A stretch of DNA of 21,039 nucleotides from Chara braunii (Eukaryota; Streptophyta; Charophyceae; Charales; Characeae), in assembly GCA_003427395.1 (NCBI GenBank), contig BFEA01000003.1, positions 797,699 to 818,737 of the forward strand. Direction: 5' to 3'. The stretch's first letter is position 1, and the number at the start of each line of letters is the position of its first letter. Below the pieces are notes generated by a model. That model had not been told where the DNA came from and did no database searches. It saw only the letters and a program-made list of their open reading frames with translations. A program made the translations under genes and the position numbers. Below are positions 8,351-16,641 of the stretch, in pieces.

Positions 8351-8683
8351 ATGATTAGATACGACAGGGGGAGCCCTATCGGGACCTTGGAGAGGGCTTG
8401 GAAGTCTGGGGCTAGGTATGGAGTGACCCTCTCCAAGATTAGGGAGATAGGGGAGACTATTACGGAGTTCTTCGAGAACTACGGGCAGGAAACGATAGTT
8501 CATTTTTCGATAGTTTCTGTAGGAGGTACCCGCACACGAAGGGCTGACATTTTTCTGTCTCACTACGATAGGCAGTTCTTTGCAACCGAGTTAGCAGGAG
8601 GAAAGGACCCTCTAGGTATCGCCCAAAAAGCCCTAGACCGGCTTAGGGGGTTGAGAGGGGGTGTCACCGAAGGCGGGTGGTAG
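8351..8683 (+). CDS. Accessory ORF C3, unknown 110-aa protein
   Basis: An intact frame starting eight bases after C2 and ending TGG TAG at 8681-8683. The predicted fold is mixed: a helical first third, a strand-rich centre (TIVHFSIVSVGG, RADIFLSHYD) and a C-terminal helix (GIAQKALDRLRGL). This strand-then-helix ending resembles the end of C2 in style, but I cannot show homology by eye. No family is recognised. ATG context, length and packing support a real gene. Confidence 0.55.
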   Translation: MIRYDRGSPIGTLERAWKSGARYGVTLSKIREIGETITEFFENYGQETIVHFSIVSVGGTRTRRADIFLSHYDRQFFATELAGGKDPLGIAQKALDRLRGLRGGVTEGGW

Positions 8684-8685
8684 AC

Positions 8686-8952
8686 ATGGTTGAGTACCGA
8701 GGGAGGCTAGAGGTCCCTAGGGCGGCTCACGGCCGGACCTGGGAAATCCGTGCTTGGGCCTACTGTTTGGTCTACCCCGACGACGCCTCGGTAAGGAAGG
8801 TCCATAATAGAGGACAAATAATTGAAAAATTCCCCTTAGGAGAAGGGAAGGGACACGAGTTGTTCACCCTATGTTGGGAGTCTTTGGAACATACGGACTT
8901 CGAGTGGTGGACATTAGTCGGCGACTTCATCAAACCCCTGTTTTCAAGATAG
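8686..8952 (+). CDS. Accessory ORF C4, unknown 88-aa protein
   Basis: The ATG at 8686 is two bases after the C3 stop; a GTG at 8677 in the same frame would add three codons and overlap C3. The product has many tryptophans (TWEIRAWAYC, CWESLEHTDFEWWTLV) and ends DFIKPLFSR. The frame stays open past TAG 8950-8952 into C5, so C4 and C5 may once have been, or still be, one protein. No family is recognised. Confidence 0.5.
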   Translation: MVEYRGRLEVPRAAHGRTWEIRAWAYCLVYPDDASVRKVHNRGQIIEKFPLGEGKGHELFTLCWESLEHTDFEWWTLVGDFIKPLFSR

Positions 8953-9207
8953 GCCGGAGAGGTAGATAGAGGGTTGACTAGACGGTGTTCTCAGGAAGGG
9001 ATTAGGGGCATTTCCGATCTAGAGATTGCCAACCTAGCGCTAGCTGCTTGCGAAGAGAAAAAGGTACGCGACTCTTGGTGGACAGTAACTAGCGGAGAGT
9101 CCGAAGGTGATAGTAAGGAACAAGAATCAAGTGAGGGGGAGGAGAGCCCGGAAAAAGGTAACGAGGCAGAACGACAGGGGAGTGACACTAACCAGGAAGG
9201 CGACTAG
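8953..9207 (+). CDS. Accessory ORF C5, acidic tail in frame with C4
   Basis: This frame follows directly from the TAG of C4 and has no ATG; the only non-standard start is a TTG at 8974. It encodes about 35 ordinary residues (SDLEIANLALAACEEKKV) and then a disordered acidic tail rich in Glu, Ser, Gly and Gln, to TAG 9205. The simplest reading is that C4 plus C5 is one ~175-residue gene split by a TAG, by mutation or read-through. The acidic tail resembles disordered segments that often precede Gag. Confidence 0.4.
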   Translation, partial: AGEVDRGLTRRCSQEGIRGISDLEIANLALAACEEKKVRDSWWTVTSGESEGDSKEQESSEGEESPEKGNEAERQGSDTNQEGD

Positions 9208-9275
9208 AGATTGGTGATAGGGTGCATGGAAAGCGTGGTGGAACACGGAATCACCCGATCACATAAGGCCACTGA

Positions 9276-9683
9276 CATGGGGCGAACGAGGAAGGTACCG
9301 AGTTAGGGGCGAGATTAAGCAAGTCAGCCGAAGGGATGACCGAGGGGATGGAAGCTATGGGTAGGGCCTCAAAGAGCACGGAGGCACCCCTCAGAGAAAG
9401 AAGTACGGAACTGCGAGCGAGTTAAGAGGAGCGTTTGCACCAAGAAATGAAGCCGCAAATACCGACAAGAGAAAGGATGGCAGAAGCCACAAAGGGCTCC
9501 CCGATCGAAACCCGATGGGCGGGTCACATAGATGCAGTAGAGAGAGTCGGCGAAGGGCAAGAGTTCCCTCATGATAGGGCTGGGTGTTGGGTACCGAGGA
9601 GAGGCGAAAAAGGGAGCCTAAGGGGAGGGTACTTGGAGACGAGCGACAGACGAAAATTGGGGGAGGACCACGAGAGATGGTTA
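9276..9683 (+). pseudogene. gag: gag, N-terminal part, cut by the fold-back insertion
   Basis: One frame runs from about 9276 to 9683 with a single TAA near 9420. It encodes a hydrophilic, Glu/Arg-rich segment with Met candidates at 9336, 9348 and 9357. At GTTAAC (9680-9685) the low-GC fold-back DNA begins. Joining this frame to the second GTTAAC (10514-10519) keeps it open for about 25 more codons with the same composition. I infer that this is the disordered N-terminal part of Gag or a linker before it. No domain is recognised in it. Confidence 0.4.
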
Positions 9684-9685
9684 AC

Positions 9686-10513
9686 GGGTGCATATATTTT
9701 CAGGTCTCCTTTCCAAGCAGTTCAGCCACTTTAGGTTACTACACCACTTCCATATTGTGTGTGGATTTATACATGGGGTTGTTTGAAACTGCCTTTAGGC
9801 AGTTCAGCCACTTTAGGTTGATACACCACTTTCGGATTGCCTACAGATCCATTGCAAATGGTGGGATGGGGGTACCTGAAACCCCTTTTAGAAGCTTCAG
9901 CCACTTAAGCGGTTTCAGGTCCCCACTTGAAATTCCTGAAATGACCTGTGAAGTGGTTAAAAATTCTGAAAAGGGTTTCAGGTACCCCCATCCAACCATT
10001 TAAATGGGGGTACCTGAAACCCCTTTCGCGAGCTTCAACCACTTCAGCGGTTTCAGGTCCCCGCCTGAAATTCTTGAAATGACCTGAAGTGGTTGAAGCT
10101 TCTGAAAGGGGTTTCAGGTACCCCTATTCAAATGGTTGGATGGGGTACCTGAAACCCCTTTCAGAAGCTCCAACCACTTCAGCGGTTTCAGGTTCCCACC
10201 CGAAATTTCTAAAATGACCAAAAGTGGCTGAAGCTTGTGAAAGGGGTTTCAGGTACCCCCATCCAACCATGGGGGTGCCTGAAACCCCATTCAGAAGCTT
10301 CAGCCACTTCAGCGGTTTCTGGTCCCCACCTGAAATTCTTGAAATAACGTGAAGTGGTTGAAAAAATAGGCAGAAAAAAAAAAAAAAAAAAAAAACCCAT
10401 AAAACTTGTCCTACAAACCACCCGAAACTTCTGAAATGGCCTGAAGTGTCTTCAGGCCATTTCAACAGTTTCAGACCACTTCAGAATCTTTCATTCTGAA
10501 ATTTCAGGAGGTC
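9686..10513. mobile_element. Tandem fold-back (inverted-repeat) insertion in gag
   Basis: About 0.83 kb of lower GC and quite different composition. It contains three to four tandem copies of an imperfect palindrome about 130-145 bases long: 9857-10002, 10003-10130, 10131-10270 and a partial copy from 10271. Each unit starts GGGGGTACCTGAAACCCC, passes GTTTCAGGTCCCCACCTGAAA at its centre and returns as the reverse complement. Two shorter related pieces (9717-9750 and 9801-9835) and a right end rich in CTGAAA/TTTCAG flank them. GTTAAC is present at both edges (9680-9685, 10514-10519) and could be a target-site duplication. No ORF belongs to it. It resembles a fold-back or MITE-like element and could form long hairpin RNA. 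Confidence 0.7.
10374..10395 (+). repeat. Run of 22 adenines inside the fold-back insertion
   Basis: An uninterrupted A22 follows the partial fourth palindrome. It may be a slippage product, or a poly(A) trace marking the end of one retroposed piece with a second piece following. Run length in the assembly is uncertain. Confidence 0.8.
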
Positions 10514-10514
10514 G

Positions 10515-11452
10515 TTAACCGCAAGTGAGGACCACGAGGATGGGCCGAGAGAGAGACCGGCTCTGCATGGGTACAGGAGGAAGTGGTAGGAAGGAATGTG
10601 GGAGGAGTCGGAGACGTGTGGAGAGGGTTGACCCGGGAAATAGAGACTGCCATGGAAAAGAACCGTGGGGACCCCGGAGGGCTCGACCGTGGATGGAAGA
10701 TATGGACCCTGCTTGGTACAAACCCTACGACCGAGTGATAGATGGGCTGGCGGAAGGTCCCTACTTCCGCCGGTATGATGACCGGCGAATCCCCGACTAC
10801 GATGTGAACCTAGGACTACAATCGCTCTACTTCAATGGAAGGGATGTGACCGGGTTCGTGAAGAAATGGGAGAGTTACGCCTATCGGAAGAAGTTTTCGG
10901 AGAAAAAATGGATTTGACCATTTTATACAACATTCGGACCCTGAACTGGACCATGCTATTAGGGCAATGTACCCGGCAGATAGGAGGTCGAAAACCTTAA
11001 AGAGCAGCTTGTGACGACTTGATTCCTACGATAAAAGGGTTGCGTCGGGTTTCAAGAGGGGAGCAAGAGAGCCTGGTGGCTTTCACTCGGAGATTCAAAC
11101 GCTTGTCACAAGCTTTGGTGGATAGGGGGATGCTCTCGGAAGTAGACAGGTGTGTAATGTTCATGTTGCACCTGCCCTAAGAAAAGAGGAATGAGGTTCT
11201 CGAGCGGGCCCCTAGGGACTCAGCGAATTTCGAAAGAGTCGCCGAGGTGGTTTTACGGGAGGGGGAGTGGACGTGCGAGAGTACATGAAGGAAAGTCTGG
11301 ACATAACGCTCTGATGTATGCGTACTCAGAGAAGCGTCAGACAACGTGGGAATGAAAGACGGCCTCCCGGGCCTCCCGACCAACGTTGGGGAAGAGGACC
11401 CATAGGTTGGCGGACCGAGGTTGGAAACCAAGGGAACTGGAGGAACGATTGA
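10515..11452 (+). pseudogene. gag: gag, capsid-like region, frameshifted
   Basis: The coding signal moves between frames. Bases 10525-10917 give WYKPYDRVIDGLAEGPYF and LYFNGRDVTGFVKKWESYA, the 'target sequence plus helix' start of Ty3-type capsids. A second frame from about 10900 gives DHFIQHSDPELDHAIRAMYP. A third frame from about 11061 gives SLVAFTRRFKRLSQALVDRG and NEVLERAPRDSANFERVAEV, with stops at 11178 (TAA) and 11286 (TGA). The helical blocks and their order fit a retrotransposon capsid, which packages the RNA in cytoplasmic particles. At least two frameshifts and several stops make it non-functional. The identification rests on pattern and on the zinc knuckle downstream. Confidence 0.65.
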
Positions 11453-13021
11453 GAAGCTGGAGGGAATCGGGTCTCGAAATGGGGGAATTCCCGTTGGAAG
11501 GACGCGAGGCATGGAAGGTGGGGAGACCCTTCCCAGCCTAGGGCCGCGGGGGCTCGACTCGAGGTGAGTCAGGCTAGAGCTCCGGAGGCACCCGGTCCTC
11601 CGTCGACCATGGGGGCGACACCTCTAGTGAGCCCACGTCCTAGCAATCCGCCACCTCATAGCGGGTGTGTCTATTGCAATGAAGATGGCCACATCAAGCG
11701 GGAGTGCCCTCATCTCACGGAAGCCCTAAGGTTAGGAGTGGTGAAGTTGAATGAAAATAAATGGGTCGTGTGGGGAGATGATGGAGAAGCGGTCTCCTTC
11801 TACCCCTCGATGAAGACAAATATAGACAAAAGGATCGCCCTACAAGAGGCAAGGCTGGAAAAGAAGCCTGAGGTCGGCGGGACCTCCATCTCCTCCCGTG
11901 TTCCAATGACGGAGGCGCCAGGAGGCGTATCCATAAGGGAGCCACAGGTATCTAGCATCAAATTTGTCAAGACCAAGTCTGAAGAAGAGGGACCGTGCCT
12001 AAGGGTGAGGACCCAAGTTGGGGCTGAGCCATCTAAGAGCAAGGAAATCGCAAAGGTGGACGGAGGGAGAAGGAGTGGTGACAACGACCAACCGATGGTC
12101 GACGCCAAAGTCGTGGAGGAGAGGAAGGGGGAAGAGCCCACGTCACCAAAATCACCTAGGAAGAAAGGACCTAAGAAGTTCGAGATGAAGTGCACCTTTG
12201 ACGAGATAGACACAGTTGCTCCCCTACGGAGGATGCTAATGCAGCCAATGCAATGCACTTTTCTTGAGTACTTAGCGGCAAGAAAGAGCGGTAGAGATGA
12301 ACTCTTGAGCATCACAGAAAAAATGAGGATTCTGCCAACACTTCTTGAGGATGGACCCGCCAAGGAAGAGGTGCAGTCCTCTCGACTCACGATGGAAAAG
12401 CTGCCAATGAGTTTCTTCTCGGAGGAAGAGGCCAAGGAATTCTATGTATTAGGAAGAGGCCAACTCCAAGCCGTGGTGAGTGGCAAAAAGATGAGAGGCT
12501 TAGTAGACAATGGGTCCGAGTCTACCGTATGTTGAGACTCCATTGCGAGGGAGTTAGGGTTAGAAGTGGATAGAGGGGTAACCATGTCCATGGTAGTTGC
12601 GGACAACAAGCACCAACCGGCGGAAGGGGTATGTCACAACCCCTTGATTGAGGTCGCAGAAGTGGAAGCTACGGTTCCGATTTTCTCGGTGAAGGAGTGT
12701 TCTTCCGAGTTGATCCTCGGAAGAACTTGGCTGAGCGCGGTCCACGCCACCACGGTCGACCTTCCGGATGGGAGTCTGAACCTCTCGATCCAAAGTCCGA
12801 ACGGGATCTGAGTGGTCCTTAAGACTGTGGATGCTCAAGATGAGCGGAACCGAACCAGTATTCCAAGGAGGAGAGAAGCCCAATCGCGAGTATGCCAGGT
12901 CAGACTAGAAGAGTCACCCTTTGTCAAGAAGGAACCCCCGGGGGACCGGATAGATGTCGAGGGTGTTGGGGACCAAGTTATAATCAATGGGGTAGGATAC
13001 GAGAAAGAGGACGAAGAATAA
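11453..13021 (+). pseudogene. gag-pro: gag nucleocapsid (CCHC) and aspartic protease
   Basis: One frame is open from just after TGA 11450 and runs to 13021 with two TGAs (12533 and 12809). CVYCNEDGHIKREC near 11669-11710 is a CX2CX4HX4C zinc knuckle that binds RNA. A long charged linker follows, then the protease at about 12470-12800. Its active site reads LVDNGSESTV (D-N-G-S for the usual D-S/T-G-S), and ELILGRTWL is the conserved I-L-G-x-x-W/F-L block. The first TGA falls just after the active site. Both TGAs could derive from CGA, which would restore one Gag-Pro polyprotein. The protease cuts the polyprotein during particle maturation. Confidence 0.8.
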
Positions 13022-14574
13022 GAGTTCGGTGGGTGCGTGAGGCTGTCTTTTTTAGGGGAATCCCTCTAACCGGCAGAGGTAAGAAGCATAAGACCGTAGC
13101 AGAAAAAGTGAAACCCGCTGTGGTCAGCCGGGATAGAACGACGGAAGCATCGATATCTGAGGAGGAGATAGCCGAGATCATCCGAAAACGAAAAGAGACC
13201 GAGGGACAGCGAATTACAGCCGATAGACTAGCGAAAATGGACATAGGAGATGGGAACCTCACGGAAAAGGAGAAGGAATACGTGGCAATGACCCTAAAGG
13301 GTTGCGATAAGGCCATAGCCTTCGATGATTCGGAGAGAGGGAGGATCGATCCGAGGTACGCTCAGCCCGCTCGAATCCATACTATCCCTCACGTACCTTG
13401 GAAAGATAGACCCCATGGAAGCATGAGCAAAAAGAGAAGGAAGAGATAATGGCCTTCAATAAAGAGAAGATAAGGACGTTTGTCGTGAAACCTTGTGAGA
13501 GCGCCTACTCCAACAAGTGTTTTTTTCTGAGAAAAGGGGGTAGCAACAAATTTAGGTGGATCCAAAATCTCCAAAGGACCAACGCAGTCATCATACGGGA
13601 TGTAGGGTCTATACCGGAGGCGGATCTACTCGAGGAAGGATCGGCCGGTTGCTCGATCTGTTCAATCTGTGATCGCTTCTTAGGCTATCATGAGATCCCC
13701 TTGGATTATCGAGATAGACACATGACCGCAATGCACACACCTCTAGGGCTAGTTCAAATGATGGTGGTACCTATGGGATGGACGAACGGAGTGGCGGTGT
13801 TCCAAAGAGCCATGATCACATTCCTCAAAGAATTTATACCCGACAAGGTGGAAGTCTTCTTTGACGACTTCCCAATAAAGGGGCCGATCCAAAAGGATGA
13901 GACGAAGGTCTTCCCCGGGGTGAGGAAGTTCGTAGTGGACCACATGAGGGATGTAAGGGAGGTCCTTGCGATATAAGACGACGCCAACCTTACTGTGAGT
14001 GAGACTAAGAGTCGTTGGGGAGCATCGTCAATCAAGATATTGAGCTTCGTATGTGACAAGGATAGGTGGAGGCGGGATCCCACAAAATTGGAAAAATTGA
14101 TGACCTGGTCGTCGCCGTTAAAGTTGATAACGGCGGTTAGACAATTTTCAGGGGTGGTGGGCTACTGGAGGATATTTATAAAAGGCTACAACTAGAAGGT
14201 GGAGCCTCTAAGGCGGCTGCTTAGGAAAGTTGAAGGGTGGGTCTGGGGAGAAGAGCAGGCCTCGGCCATAGAAACCCTTAAGGACGAATTCCGATAGAGA
14301 GGGCAAGTCCTGGGAGTTTCGTTCTTCAAGGACGAGGAGAACCGCCCATTTATAGTATTTACAGATGTGGGGTCATGCTCGGTAGTGGGGCTTATGTCAC
14401 AAAAGGATGTTGACGGGAAAGAAAGACCCGTGCGTTTTGAGAGTCGGACCTTAAATCCCGCCGAGCAAAACTATAGCCAATTCAAGAAAAAAGTGTTGGG
14501 GGTGTTGCACTGCTCAAAGAGCTTTTGCCACTACATCTACAGGAGACGTTTTCTCCTAAGAGTGTACCCAACCG
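13022..14574 (+). pseudogene. pol: pol: pre-RT linker, reverse transcriptase, RNase H
   Basis: The linker lies in one frame to about 13420 (AIAFDDSERGRIDPRYAQPA, then PHVPWKDRP). RT follows in another. RT blocks in order: SAYSNKCFFLRKGG, RWIQNLQRTNAVIIRD, CDRFLGYHEIPLD with the first catalytic Asp, TPLGL ... VPMGWTNGVAVFQRAM, and the catalytic box VFFDDFPIKGP (F-F-D-D for Y-x-D-D). The connection domain reads VRQFSGVVGYWRIFIKGY. RNase H starts VFTDVGSCSVVG, with its first Asp. At the second catalytic site, NYSQFKKKVLGVL has Lys for Glu; at the third, LRVYPT has Tyr for Asp. Stops: 13974, 14193, 14295. A one-base frameshift lies near 14561-14575. The enzyme would copy RNA to DNA but is inactive here. 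The lineage resembles Ty3 elements I recall from fungi and charophyte algae. Confidence 0.85.
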
Positions 14575-16440
14575 GTGGCAGCTGTCCTTCAAAAAGACTT
14601 CTCGCTAACCTACCCGACTATCGCTAGGTGGATGATCCATATCAGGCTCTACGATTATAGGGTCGAAAGGATCTTTGGGGCCAGAAATCAGGTCGCCGAC
14701 GGGTTGTCCCGACTCCCAATCCGAGGAGAGGAATATCCGAGGTTGGAGGAAGCGACGCTCTCGATGGCCAAGAACGAGATAATCCAAGTCGCCGCTAACA
14801 AGGCGCAAGTGGCAGTGACCATCCGAGAGGAGGGCGAACGCCCTAGGACGTTCGTCACAAATCTTTACGAAGGAAAGTACCGAGATATAGGGTTATACCT
14901 GACGGGTCGGGAAGAAAACACCGAAGTAGTCAAAAGGGAGGCACTCGGGTATTGCTTGCGAGGGGGCCACCTCTTTAAGAGGCCCACCAAGTTTGTGATT
15001 CCCATGAGGGTCCTTTGCGACCCGGAGGAGAGGAAAGCGGTCATAGAGGAATTGCACGATGGGGTCGTCGGCGGACATCAGGGAGTAAAAGGGACGTTTG
15101 ACAAGGTTCGCCGACTTTATTGGTGGGATGGACAATACGGGGAGGCCGAGAGATACTATTCGACCTGTGAAGCCTGCCAAAAGAGGGCGACGGTTCGCTA
15201 TAAGGAGCCCGTTGTTCCTTCACTCCCCACAGTGCCAAGCGAGAAGGTCCATGTGGATTTGGTGACTATGCCCAAGGGAGTCAGGGGACTTCGGTACATA
15301 ATCAATGCCCGCGATGACCTCACAGGATTCGTAGAAGCTAATGCCATTAAGAAAAAGACGGTCGATGAGGTAAGTGACTTTCTCCTAGAATACATCGCTA
15401 GGTACGAGTGTGTCGGGAAGATAGTCATGGATAGGGGGTCCGAGTTTTCAAGCCAAAATGTCAAAACAATATTAGAAAAGGCAAGGATTAGGGCGGCCTA
15501 TATAACCGCCTATCACCCCCAAAGCAACGCCCCGGTCAAAAGAGGTCACCAAACGCTTGTAGATGCCTTACCAAAGTGGTGTAAAGGGCACGTGGAACAG
15601 TGGCCGAAGTATTTGCGTTATGCAGTTTGGGCAGACAACATCACGGTTAAATCGCGTACGGGGTATCCCCTTTACACCCTTTGGTTCGGTAGACATTGCC
15701 CCCTGCACATCGAGTTTACCGTTGGCACTTGGACGAGAGTCTCGTGGAGAACCAACATGACAATGGGCGAGTTGTTAGAACCACGGATACAACAAATAGC
15801 CGAAAATCTTGACGTCGAGCTTACCGAGGCGGGGAGAAGCATCGAGAAGGAGAGGACGAAAGGGAAGGAAAGGTGGGACAAACATTTGCGGGTCCGACAA
15901 AAGCCGATAGGGACTAGTGACCTCGTCTTAATGTACGACTCGTCGCTAGAAAAGACTTGGCGCAGGAAGTTAGCCAACCAGTGGATGGGGCCGTACCGGG
16001 TCCTAAAAAGATTGGATGGGGGAGCATATCTACTGGCCGAATTAAACAGAACCAGGTTACGGGACCCTATCCCGGGGGCTCACCTCAAACTTTTCCGATG
16101 GAGAGAGACCCTTGGAGAGGCTCCCAAAGGGAAAGGGAAGGAAGCAATCGACGCAGAAGGGACTGTCGCCTACGAGAAGGGAGAGACTTCGAAACAAGGG
16201 GCCTCTTTGCGACCGCCTAAGAGGGTGTATAAGGTTCGGAACCCTCCCCTGCCAAAGACCCCTAGGAGGAAGAAACGGCCAAGGGAAGATGACGGTGATA
16301 CCGAACACTTAGGAAAGCGCAGGTTGAGAGAAAGAAGGAGCGCTTCGAGGAAAGCCTTGAGAGTCGAACGAGAGAGAGAAGGGAGAAAGCGAAAGAGGGA
16401 GAAGCGAGAGAGGAGGATGAGGAGACGGAGACGGGTATAG
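14575..16440 (+). CDS. int: pol: RNase H end and integrase, open but catalytically mutant
   Basis: A continuous frame of about 620 codons, downstream of the pol frameshift. It starts in the RNase H tail (ARWMIHIRLYDYRVERI, NQVADGLSRL with the fourth Asp). The integrase zinc finger is intact: LHDGVVGGH then CEACQKR (HHCC). In the core, VHVDLVTMP and IVMDRGSEF hold two catalytic Asp residues. Exactly 35 residues after the second, where Glu is required (D,D-35-E), the sequence is Lys in APVKRGH (AAA for GAA). A GPY/F module follows (WMGPYRVLKRL, PGAHLKLF). The last ~100 residues are very basic; no chromodomain is seen. Integrase inserts the cDNA into the genome. Because the frame is open, a protein could be made, but it should not join strands. 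Confidence 0.9.
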   Translation: MAAVLQKDFSLTYPTIARWMIHIRLYDYRVERIFGARNQVADGLSRLPIRGEEYPRLEEATLSMAKNEIIQVAANKAQVAVTIREEGERPRTFVTNLYEGKYRDIGLYLTGREENTEVVKREALGYCLRGGHLFKRPTKFVIPMRVLCDPEERKAVIEELHDGVVGGHQGVKGTFDKVRRLYWWDGQYGEAERYYSTCEACQKRATVRYKEPVVPSLPTVPSEKVHVDLVTMPKGVRGLRYIINARDDLTGFVEANAIKKKTVDEVSDFLLEYIARYECVGKIVMDRGSEFSSQNVKTILEKARIRAAYITAYHPQSNAPVKRGHQTLVDALPKWCKGHVEQWPKYLRYAVWADNITVKSRTGYPLYTLWFGRHCPLHIEFTVGTWTRVSWRTNMTMGELLEPRIQQIAENLDVELTEAGRSIEKERTKGKERWDKHLRVRQKPIGTSDLVLMYDSSLEKTWRRKLANQWMGPYRVLKRLDGGAYLLAELNRTRLRDPIPGAHLKLFRWRETLGEAPKGKGKEAIDAEGTVAYEKGETSKQGASLRPPKRVYKVRNPPLPKTPRRKKRPREDDGDTEHLGKRRLRERRSASRKALRVEREREGRKRKREKRERRMRRRRRV

Positions 16441-16622
16441 AATTTCTTACCATGGCTAGGGGAAGCTTGTATCATAAGCTCCAAAGAAAGGAAGGCGAAA
16501 GGAGGTTGAACCATAGTTAGGAGCGAGACGTAGGGGGCGTTGTACCATAATTACGTGATGTCGTTTAGAAACCAAAAAGTTAAGTCCCGTATCATAATTC
16601 CGGGGAAGAGAAACTAATCCAC
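16441..16622 (+). other. 3' untranslated stretch between pol and the PPT
   Basis: About 180 bases after the integrase stop hold no ORF and no recognised signal. A purine-rich stretch with a few C's near 16480-16505 is a weaker alternative polypurine tract. Confidence 0.5.
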
Positions 16623-16641
16623 GAAGGAAAGAAGGGGGGGG
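16623..16641 (+). other. Polypurine tract for plus-strand priming
   Basis: GAAGGAAAGAAGGGGGGGG is a 19-base run of purines ending in eight G's, two bases before TGATCCG. A purine tract just before the 3' LTR is where plus-strand DNA synthesis starts in LTR elements. The place and composition fit, but the window holds no 5' LTR start to confirm the border. Confidence 0.65.

Noticed and set aside
7866-8952. C2, C3 and C4 as paralogues of A1
   Set aside because: Shared Trp/aromatic patterns and strand-helix endings are suggestive, but I could not align them with more than scattered identities by eye.
7669-9207. Integrated DNA virus as source of the small-ORF block
   Set aside because: The packing is virus-like, but no capsid, replication or movement protein is recognisable and the block lies on the same strand inside the LTR element. 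It is kept only as an open question.
11800-12435. - strand frame opposite gag-pro
   Set aside because: Shadow of the long + strand Gag-Pro frame, which carries the zinc knuckle and protease motifs.
16480-16510. Alternative polypurine tract
   Set aside because: Interrupted by C and T and not followed by a TG-starting sequence. The 16623-16641 tract is longer and cleaner.
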